Of a stretch of DNA of 64,000 bases, positions 49,791-59,408 are shown in pieces; positions within the stretch are counted from its first letter, which is position 1, and each line of letters opens with the position of its first letter. Source of the DNA: Undaria pinnatifida (Eukaryota; Sar; Phaeophyceae; Laminariales; Alariaceae); the NCBI GenBank assembly GCA_012845835.1, contig JABAKD010000023.1:2925197-2989196 (forward strand). The letters run 5' to 3'. The notes beneath the pieces are model-generated. The model searched no databases. It was not told where the DNA came from and saw nothing but the letters and a program-made list of their open reading frames with translations. Position numbers and translations under genes: made by a program.

Positions 49791-51580
49791 GTGCCGGAGC
49801 CGTAGGAAGATTCGAAACATCAGAAGAAATCAAAATATGTTCGGTAAATTATACGCTTTCCCGCCTAAAAACGCACGATGCGAAGAAGGCTCACGAGTGA
49901 AAAGGTCCAATGTGAATACTGAACTTACATGACCGCGGGTTTCCACTCAACAGCATCGAGTTCCCCTGTTCCTACAACTAACCAACTCGCGGCTACAAAC
50001 TATAGCGGCTGGGCTGTCTGCACCGTACGAACACATGTCAACACTGCCTACGCTGTCCTTTTTTATCTGCCGTACACATCACCTATCACCCACAACAAAG
50101 AATCACTGACACACGTACTATTTTAAAACGCGCATGTTGTGTGCGAGACAGAGCTTCGTCGTCATACACAAACGCGACAGCAGCAGCACCACCACCATCA
50201 AAACGACCACAGCAGCATCATGCCAGCACCACAGTACAGCGGAAGGACAGCAGCAAAGACAGCAGCAGAGGGGGTGGTGACCTAACGTTGCCGGCGACAA
50301 CGCACGTGCCAGATGTCAACAATATAGGCAAACGGCAAAACAAGACCTACCAATTCATCATGAAACCAATTTCCAAAAGTCAGAAGCCGTAATGAACGCC
50401 CCACATTTCTGATTGCAGTTTTTTTTGGAACCTCAAAACCATGAAAACAATCGCCAGAAATAATCGCTCAAATATTTTCCATAATATTGGGTCTCGTTAA
50501 TACTGCTGAGAAACATACTTTTGTATACTGTACAAGACACGTTTGACACAGGCAAACGTGGTCCCATATTCACGGTCCTGTGCCGTCGTGGAATATAGTC
50601 CTGTTGATCACCGTCCGGTCTCGTCGTGAAAATCTACCCAGGAGAAATTTACCGTCCCAACCCGACGAAAAATTAGGCACCCACAGTGCCGTCCTGTCTC
50701 GTCTTGACGACGTGTTCGCTCGTCATTTTGCCGTCCCGTCCCCTCGCGTTTTCATCAATTTTCCTTCTAAACAAGTCAAAACAGTTTTGTATCATTTCGC
50801 CTTGATTATCAGATACTTCATTGATAAGCCTCGAATTTTCTTATCTGAGAAAGGATGTCTTCGCGGTAAACAGGAGCATTAGGTAGGTATTATGACGGTA
50901 TGATGACCTCTGGCCTCCGGAGTTGAGAAGCGCATGCCCGAATTCAGTACGTCGTGGATTCCCAACGATTTTTGAGAGCTTGGCATGAATTAAACCATAA
51001 ATCAGACACAGCTGGACTGATTGGACACTGATTTAAGGCAGGACAAACGTCTTTTAAGTGGCTTGACTTCGGAGTAGAGCGGTCACATTTTAGCTGATAT
51101 TTGGGTAATGAAATATTAATGTCTCTGAATTTATAACGACCAAAAACAACGGAGTGGAGGTGTCATTCCATTATTGATTTTACGGTTATGGAACAACAAT
51201 TTTTCATAGTTCCTACGCCTATGAAATAAAGACTTGTATGAGGGGAAAATAATATGTTTCAAAAAGCTCGTCAGGTTGTAGATTAATAAACCCCGATAGC
51301 GAGATTGTTCGGTGCCCATTGGCGACGAAGATTTTGGTTTCAGAGGAACCGCCGTCGCGGGGGAGCATGTGAAGCAGGTAATGACCGGTAAGGGCTGGAA
51401 CAACGGAGGAGCAGACCAAGTTGACGGGGACGAGGGTCGGCGTGGACGAACGTGACATGCGTGGACGCCGGCGAACTTGAGGTGGAAGGTGTCCGAGGTC
51501 GGTCGGTGGTCGCTGATGAAGGCGGTGGGGCCCTCGGTGCCTTCGGATACCCCCTTTTCTGACGTTCCTGTTTTTGTCAC
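49791..51580. other. Intergenic, no gene recognised
   Basis: It includes a CAGCAGCA-rich part (50170-50280) and a degenerate CCGTCCCGTC/CGTCCTGTCTCGTC field (50580-50750). Short frames only. Confidence 0.3.
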
Positions 51581-51589
51581 GCACTTGCG

Positions 51590-51795
51590 TCCAAGGCACA
51601 GAGTTTCAGTCGTTTGCTGTTATCCTACAGTGCACATGTTTGTTTTTAGCTTGGATTTTACCTTTCTGGTCCTCCATTTCCCACGCCCTTTGCATCCCAA
51701 GCACAGATGTTCAGTCGCTGGCTGGTATCCTGCAGTGCACGTTTTCCTCTTCCTAGTTTGGGTGCTACATTTTCTGGACCCCCTTTCCTTGTTGC
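51590..51795 (+). repeat. Two-copy diverged tandem repeat of about 107 bp
   Basis: CAAGGCACAGAGTTTCAGTC at about 51592 and CCAAGCACAGATGTTCAGTC at about 51698. Both continue with TATCCTRCAGTGCAC and TTTCTGG. Overlapping frames give related peptides only because of the duplication. Confidence 0.7.
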
Positions 51796-54110
51796 TGCGT
51801 TCCCTTCCACCGGTAATTTCAGCTTAACGGTTTATTGCCAGTGTGCCGACGGAATAACCCATCTTAGCCTCAGATATCAATTACGAGGTTTGGGATGGTC
51901 AATAGCCTTAGTCGATTGTTTTCAATAGCTGTATCTTCGACCCACTTCCGAATTTCCTGATGCCTTAGTTAGCCATTGCAATACTGTGGTATGATCTGGA
52001 TCTACGACTATTCAGGGTTGGAAAATGTTATAATGCTACGCTAGGTTCCCGCTATCTGCATGAGCTATGGACCAACGGTTTTATCGTTGTTGATTGGTTA
52101 TATTTCGGCTGATAACTTGAGGTCTGACTTCCTTTACTTCTTTTGTTTTGCGATCGGAATCGGAATTGTGAGATTCGGAATCAATATATTGTCTAGGACG
52201 GTTGTCGTGCGATCCAATATTCTGCACTTACAAAAATATAGCATAATAATATAATTCACCACGTGATCTGCGAGGCATGTAGAAGGCCTAATAATGGTAG
52301 CACTCCGCCTTCAGCTACGCGTCCTGCGCCCATTGGTTCAGAATAGGTAGCGGCACTTTCGCATAAAGAACAAGATAGTTCTTACGAGCACACAGGACTC
52401 GATGTGATTTCTTGTGTTGTGAGTTAGTCCTTACGCCCACTTCAAGTATGCGATGAGTCGCTCACGTGGCCTTGGAGAAGTTGCCGACGTAGGCAGTTAC
52501 CAGCTTGCACTCAAGATTGACGTTTGGCATGAAGTTTGGATACCTTGCCAGTACCAGAACCTGTATCTGGAACGTGGCCAAAGCCAATCTTCTACTTCCC
52601 TCCTACTCCCCTCCCCCCTCTCGATCACTCTTTTATCATGACCCCAAAATCCGCAAGGCTTGCTTGATAACAATCATAAGACAATCTTCCGCCTACATGG
52701 GTTATGTGCTGTTGTCAGCTGTGGTCTCGTGATAGACACCCCTGTCTCTTCTGACGATCATATCGACAAGGATGCCCCAAGACCCTCTTTAACACAAGCC
52801 TGAAAACAAATAAAGTATCTTATAGTCGTATCTCGTGAACCACTGCAAGTTACACTCAACTAAATACATCGCCGTAATCGGATAAACAACGTGCGTACGC
52901 GAGCTTTACGGACACCTGCTCGGGATCACGTTATACAAAATGAACAGGGAGGCTGAACTATACTTCGGAACTTAGTGTGTATTAAACAGGGTTGGTTGAG
53001 AACCGTTTGATGCGGCGGAATACGGCGCGCAAATACGAACTGATGTTTTTCCAAGATGTTTTCGAACGTCGTAGCGCAACGCTTTTGCGAGATTCGACTT
53101 GCAAACTGAAAGTGCTACCCTTGACACACAACATTGAACACTGTACATGCACTGAACAAAGAGTACATGAAAACGTATAAGCCTTTTTTTTCCGATTAGA
53201 CCTCGCCGAGATATCCGCGATATCTCAAAAGAACTAACTTATTCCAGCAAATAAATAGGTATAATAATCGCCGTTGCCGATCAAGGTGAAACTATGGCGG
53301 AAACAATGCTGAAGACGATTTTTGACCTAAATCTGTAAAAGTGTTACATTACCCAATTCGCCACCCTTCAAGAGATATTACTAATCTCGACTTCATATAT
53401 AAGTCCACATTTTTCGACAATAAGGGAAGAAAATGACATTTCTGCAATGATTCAATCAATTTTTAGAATTTTGATCTTAATTTTTATCGACGTATTTAGC
53501 CGCATGTGCACTGAAAAGAAAAGAATCTGGCCTTCATATTGTTTTATTTTGGTACGCAAGTCTTGGGTGCTTCTGTATTTTTTTGTTTCGTAACATTGGC
53601 CGCATCTCTCGGAGAGAACAAAAATGAAGAGGCCGGCTTTTTTTTTGTCGATCGGTCTATGATCGATATCGTGATCGAAAATCGAGCCTAAATTCGAAAA
53701 AATTAGCGGGGCATGTCCAGCCTACTGTTCAAGTACGCCTTTGAAAGGCCTGCAACTGTCTGACTTGAAAGGCAATTGGCCGTTTTCGTATGATATTTTA
53801 GCGCTATCTACTAGCGGTAGTATGGAAATGAAAGCGAGGCGCGCGCCTCGGCGTCCCGAACTCATCCGGGGCTCTCGTGGAATGTAACAATAAAGTTACG
53901 TCTCTCTTAAGCAACGCTAAGAAGTGGAGTACCCTCCGAGGACCTGCTAAATAGGCTAACCTGCAGTGGACACGCTGTGCCCTCGACCTTACAATATTGT
54001 GTCGTCCGCAGGACCATGTTTTTTTTTGTCGTGGTTCGATTCCTAACGCACACAATAATAGTACTCTTTTTCAAACATTCTCCATATAGAATAAATATTC
54101 TCCACGTTAT
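51796..54110. other. Intergenic, no gene recognised
   Basis: Mostly AT-rich. A B-box-like GGTTCGATTCC lies at about 54034 without a visible A-box partner or cloverleaf. The small minus-strand frame at about 52456-52560 ending in AYVGNFSKAT could be a stray exon tail; it is not supported further. Confidence 0.3.
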
Positions 54111-54112
54111 GC

Positions 54113-54250
54113 CCAGGAGATGAAACCGCTGGCATTTTGACAGGTCCGCCCGTTTATCTGCCCGAGCTGCTATCCTGCCGTTTCAGAGGGGGGGGGGGTG
54201 TTATAAGGCTTTACTTGGGAAATATGTTTGTCAACAATTTACGAGTGGTC
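54113..54250 (+). repeat. Dispersed repeat shared with 62812-62945
   Basis: Both copies share AGGARATGAAMCCGC, then GACAGGTCCGCC/GACACGTCCGCC, a CTATCCTGCCGTTTC/GTATCCTACCGTTTC step and a following ATTTACGAGTGGTCA/TTTTGCGAGTGGTCA. A G-run of 10 is inserted in this copy. Confidence 0.55.
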
Positions 54251-55104
54251 ATCGTCAACAAATGACGGAATCATTTTTTTGGACCTGGACATTTTGGAAT
54301 TCGGATGGTTAAGATGTGTGCCCATCGAGGAGGCAGTTCCCTGGAGGCCGGTATCGTCACGGTGTGTGGTGAAAATCCACTACTAGTAAAAGCGGCAGCT
54401 AAGTTCAGTTTGTTTCCGATTCTAGATATTAGTTTTCGTTTTTTTTCTTCGTTTACATTCGGGATTGTGCGAAGTTGTCGGACTTCGAATTTTTGGTACC
54501 TAGATTTTGCACTAGAGCTTACCACATATTGGAGAGGTTGGCTGTTGCACCCTTTGTACGAGATGAAGAGAGTTTTACCCTACATTGATTAGATGGTTGC
54601 GTTTCATTCGATTAGGGTTGCGGTTGGGGTATATAGCCTAATTATAAAGAATGTGTCATAGGTCTTTTCGAATATGTCGTTAGGTATGTATGTCAGATTT
54701 TTTGTCTTCGGATGTTGGGCTTTGTTGTTGGAAGAATGATTCTGAATCTTGTTTCTGGATTGCGAATCTTTGTTCATGGGAGATATTTTCGGGGACAGTG
54801 ATTATTGCTACCTTTCGTTCTGACGAAGCAGTGCAGGTATACTACACTGAACTGCCATTACCTCGCTTTTTACTTGAGGAAATGATAATGTGGTACCGTA
54901 CCGTATAAGTTGCATAAACAGGGAGGCTGTTGATTGTGCTTTCTTCTTGGAGACAGATACGACGACAGGGGGTGTGAGTTCCAATGATAGATCAGCGTTG
55001 TCTTATCGGGATGCCTTTTTCTGGCGGGGATCGGTCCCGTCTTCTTCCCCTACGTTTTGTTCTCCGAGACGTCTCTTCCTTGGTTCTCGAGTGGATCTAA
55101 ATTT
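54251..55104. other. Intergenic, no gene recognised
   Basis: Open frames on both strands at 54271-54592 overlap and show no domain. A T-rich stretch precedes family A at 55100. Confidence 0.3.
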
Positions 55105-55790
55105 ATTTTTTTTACAAAACTACACTCCAGCTGTGGGATCGAAGATTTTATCGAAACTTCTTTTGCTGTGTGTGGTACTCCGATCGCGCGTACTACGGGT
55201 TGTGTGTCCTCATTAAGGATATAGGTCTGCAAATCTCCTTGAAACTACAGTGCAGCTACAAGGGTCAGCAGGGTGATGCTAGTTTAGCCTGTGCGCGGAA
55301 ACTATACATCCCGTTTCTGAGGGGGACAAAATCTGACAGCTGTGTAAGGAAATGCTTCAGTTGATCAAGTGAACCTTGTAAACTGAAAAACCGGTGAGGG
55401 GAGGGCGGAATTTTTGAAGGAGGTAGGGGGCTGGGTTAGTTCAAGAGGGGGGGCGGTGGGGGACCGGGTTCTGGACGGACGGGGCAGCTCAAACTGTGCG
55501 TGGAAACAATAAATCCTATCCTGTGTGTCGTACAACCAGTGAGGAGGAGGTGGAACGCTCAAGGAGGTGGGGTTGGGGGGGGGAGGGGCGAAAGGGTTTA
55601 AAAACATCTTCAAGTCGCATAGATGTAGGGTTTCCCTGTACGCGTGGTGCTAGGTGTAGGCGATGGTGCGGGTGGTGGAGAAAGAGGGGGCGTTGGGAGC
55701 GGGGGGGATCGGGGGGGGGGGTGAAATGCAGCAGAGGCATGGATGACTCTAGAAAGACAATGACGGGATAGCAAGAACGTGGCGGTGTTT
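55105..55790 (-). repeat. Family A repeat, long form
   Basis: AAACTACACTCCAGCTGTGG begins it. The core, a G-rich part, the repeated CGTGGAAACAATAAATCC motif and the distal TACGCGTGGTGCTAGGTGTA module follow. It is comparable to 2796-3425. Confidence 0.8.
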
Positions 55791-55919
55791 ATTTCTATGG
55801 CAGATTTTGATGTTAAGTGGGGCGTTTAAGGAAGGGTGCCGGGGAAAAATATGAGATGGGAGGGAGGGGTGGGGTAAAAGGGTAGGGTTTTCAAGAGTTT
55901 TAAGTCACATGAAATAAAA

Positions 55920-56110
55920 ATATATATCACACTATAGCTGTAAGATTAAAGATTTGGTCGAAAGTCATATTTGCAAGGTTGTGTGATGCTCCGATCGCGC
56001 GTATTACGGATATATGTGTAGAGGTTTGCAATACGCGTGGTGGTAGGCGATCGTGCCGGTGGTGGGAAAGGAGGGGGCGTTGGGGGTAAGGGATGAATGA
56101 AACCTCCGTC
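55920..56110 (-). repeat. Family A repeat, internally deleted
   Basis: Terminal module (CACTATAGCTGTAAGATTAA, GATGCTCCGATCGCGCGTAT) joined directly to the distal GGTTTGCAATACGCGTGGTG module. The core between them is missing. Confidence 0.75.
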
Positions 56111-56169
56111 ATATTTGTCTTGAACGATAATTACGTGATATCAATTGCGTAGAAGGTAATTTTTTTTTC

Positions 56170-56700
56170 TGACCGATTTTGATTGTAGCTGGGGCGTTTG
56201 AACAAACGGGAGCGGGGGGGGGGGGGGGGGGGGTATATAAGCACATTTTGATTTTAGGTGAGGCGTTTGAACAAAAGAGATCGCGGGGGAGGGGGGCGGG
56301 GCGGGCGAGACACTTCAATCTGTGCGCGGAAACTAAAAATCATTGAAGGGGACAAATGTCACGGTTGTAGCTCAAAGACATCCCTTTATAATATCATCTG
56401 CCTGGTATTCTCAAATATTTTGGAATATTTGATGTTAGATGGTCATAAAGATAATGAAGTGATATCAGCTGGCTAGTGGTATTTATAACTCTGGCAGATT
56501 TTGATTTCAGGTGGGGCGTTTAAACAATAGGGATCGGGGTGGGGCGAGGGGGGGGGGGGGGCGGGGGTCACTTCACTATGTGCGCGGAAACTATCAACCC
56601 TTAAAGGCGGAAAATTCGACCATTGTAGGAAGAAGACGTGCCTTTATGTCACCTGCCTGGTATTGTTTATTATTCTGGAAGGTTTGATGTTATATGTGGT
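56170..56700 (-). repeat. Tandem G-rich units related to family A
   Basis: GATTTTGATTKYAGGTGGGGCG-type starts occur at about 56177, 56246 and 56498. The last two continue with a G-run, CACTTCAATCTGTGCGCGGA or CACTTCACTATGTGCGCGGA, and CTGCCTGGTATT. The unit is about 250 bases. Confidence 0.65.
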
Positions 56701-56989
56701 ATGTAACACAATATTCAGGTGTGGTGATGAGCGTGTTAAAGCTTTAGTAAAATTGTTGTCGTACATGGATCGCAAGATAGAAAATACAACATGTAGTTAC
56801 CATTATTAATTGACATCGCTAAATATATGTATGAGATACATGTTGTATGTGGCACTCGAGAAACGCTGAATATAGATAAACCTACACGTTCTATCCCCCT
56901 ACCCACCAGGTTTTCAACCACGGCAGCTATTGTAGGTGCAACGACACTGCCCTGCGACGCTCCCAAGAGCCAGGAAACAATGCATTTTC

Positions 56990-57265
56990 GTATTCTCGCT
57001 TTCTTAATTGATTTTCTTCCCTCCCTGTTATTTTCTCGTTTTTTGTCCGAAGATTATACCAGTTCCGCCGATCAGAACTTGCCATCGCCAACAGGCACAC
57101 AGCACAGCACAGGGCAATTGGCTCTGCGAAATAAGCTTTTGTCAATATCATTTTGATAGTTGCACCAAGTCAAGGGTCTTTTCTTTCTCCCCCCTCCGCA
57201 TGAGTTGAAATATTTTTTGCGCGAGCGTACCAAGCGGCGTCAGTAGCCCGCAAAGCGGAGCCCCT
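56990..57265 (-). repeat. Family E repeat, copy 3
   Basis: On the minus strand GGGGCTCCGCTTTGCGGGCT, ACTGACGCCGCTTGGTACGC, TCGCGCAAAAAATATTTCAA and GCCAATTGCCCTGTGCTGTG follow the order of the copy at 36775. Conserved order across three copies argues for a mobile or recombining unit. Confidence 0.7.
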
Positions 57266-57463
57266 GTACATATGTTCACATTCAGTTCTCGAAGGAATGC
57301 AATAATGAGGCTCAATAACGTTTTTAAAAACCGTGCTTTATACTCCATCTTTCCTTATGTGCGCGTTCACGTGCGTACTTTTTGACGTGGACAACCCAGT
57401 AACGAACACGATTGTGTCATTTTTTTTGCATTTTTGTATTATGTTCCGGGTGACCGTTTGCAG

Positions 57464-59408
57464 CGAATGGCTCCGTTTCCTTTTCTGGTCATGCTGGCGA
57501 TCATGGCATGTCTGATTAGCACAACGGTCGTCGAAATGAGCGTGTTCTCCTACGCTGGATACATGGTGGAGCACCTCGGCGTTGTTGTCGACAAGGACGA
57601 ATCAGGTGATAAAGAGAAGAGAGATAATGCTTGCCATCTTACACAGACAGAAAGACACCTGCTATTTGTATGAAACAGGTCGATACAACAGGAATGCTCA
57701 CTGTTGCAAGAGTGTATGCGCGGAGGAGATACGAGATCCGTTATTTTGAACTTTGTGCGGACACTCCCCCTCATAAACGAGAAACCCAGCCCGTGTCGGC
57801 GAGACCTTCTTTTCCTCAATAGTAGCTGTCTTGTGCTGCGCTCTTCCGACGAACGTGGCCGGAAATGGTCTTCTTCTTACGTTCTAGAGAAAGGGTACAA
57901 CTGATTGTCGTTGAAACATATTTTGCACATTGTGGGACGGCATCAAGACAACTTGTGTTGATATATTTTGGGATTCTCAAGCACAAGGCAGGAGGCGCCA
58001 CCATCTATCGGTGGTAACGGCAAGTTTGACCACGAGTCTTTCTATAGGAGCCGCCTCAATGATGTTCAACGAAATCGTTGGTTTTGAATCCAGCTCCCTG
58101 CCGTATTTCCTGAAAATTTGGTTCTCCTTACCACTCCGGCATCGTCCCTCTATAGTCCTTTGCAAACAAGAACTGATGTGGATATTTCTTTTTTACAGCA
58201 TCTTTCCTCGTATCGAGCAATCATGAAACGTTTGTTAAAGAATACCGCTGGTTTTGGGGGGATGACTATCGTAGAACCAGTCCCATGAACATAACAAAAA
58301 ACGGTCCGTCATGAAAAAAATCCCTCTCTCTCCTCGGTATACGCTGTGTGTCGGAGGAGTTAGCACAGGTGTGAAAACGCCCGCATTTGCATTAAAGGCG
58401 GACCATCGGCATCCACTGGTAAGCAACAAGGAACACTTCGTGCCAACAAAGCGGTATCCACTGATAAGGACCAAGGGACACTACTTGCTATTGGTTGGTC
58501 AGTACATCAGTCCGCAATGTGCATAAAGAGCGACAAAACGCTAGGGTACGGGTCCGCTAATTTTCCCATGAAGGATCGTCTATTTTATCACCTCAGGTCC
58601 GGTCGCGCCAGTGCGAATCAATTTCCGTCGCGCCTGAGGGCATTTCGTGTGTGTTCCTGCCCGATTTCTCCGTGCTACGTTTTTTCTCTCACTACGCCCT
58701 CACCATTAAACGGTTTATTACGCCAACAATCGCAATAAAAAGGACAGCACGATAGTTCTCACCATGGAGCTTGTTTGCTATGTAGATTATGTAGCGCTAT
58801 CCCCTCAAACACTCAATCCTGTGACCAAGATGTGGTCAAGTGGGTACTGTAGTCCTTTTAATCAACAAAACATACCTCGTACGCTTTAGGGCTCGTAGTA
58901 CCAACGTTCGTCAGCATCGAGGCGTGAGCGCCATAGATCAATGATGTTGGGATTTGGTACATCGATCTCGAAAAACATATACACTGCTAGATTAACTTTG
59001 GAGACCTATATTATTTGTACACCCAGTCCGCCGCTGTAAGGTCGAACCAATCCATAGCCACCAAAGCTGTGTACCCGCCACGTTTAACGGGCACAGAGAG
59101 ATCGGCAAATTGCGCTGTTGAAGCTTCTCGGGAGTGGCATGTCGCCTACACGATGCGGTTCGAGTAATGCGCATGTATCCACATCCGTACAACATCCGTC
59201 ACTCCAAACTTGTACCTGTGTCAGGGTACTACGCCGGTTTCATGTCTTCGTCGTACATGATCGGCCGTTTGTTCTCTTCGCAATTCTGGGGGATGGCGGC
59301 GGACAGTTTGGGTCATCGCTTCGTGTTGGTGTTCGGCATCGTTTCAACCACTATTTTATCCGTGGTGTTCGGGTGTTCGACAACATTCACAGTCGCCTTT
59401 ACTTCCAG
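57464..59408 (+). CDS. MFS transporter of the ZIF-like (ZIFL) type, two exons seen, partial
   Basis: Exon a, 57464-57605, begins after the acceptor GTTTGCAG and reads RMAPFPFLVMLAIMACLIST, a membrane helix, then YMVEHLGVVVDKDES. It ends at GAATCAG/GTGATA in phase 1. Exon b, 59225-59408, follows CTGTGTCAG and reads YYAGFMSSSYMIGRLFSSQF, WGMAADSLGHR (the MFS loop 2-3 signature) and two further helices to STTFTVAFTSR, ending at TTCCAG/GTAAGG in phase 2. The phase-1 join restores G-YYAGF, as in ZIFL proteins, which move zinc chelators or organic ions across vacuolar or plasma membranes in plants. The substrate here is unknown. The intron is 1619 bases. An ATG lies at 57467, but the acceptor suggests earlier exons. 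Later exons were not identified with confidence. Confidence 0.75.

Noticed and set aside
52456-52560. Minus-strand exon-like tail ending AYVGNFSKAT
   Set aside because: Too short, without a family or a clear acceptor. Not enough to call.
54000-54060. B-box GGTTCGATTCC as a tRNA gene
   Set aside because: No complementary T-arm, no A-box and no cloverleaf around it.
56736-56990. Minus-strand GASQGSVVAPTIAAVVENLV, which recalls an RT PQGS motif
   Set aside because: Only a few residues agree and nothing upstream or downstream resembles a polymerase.
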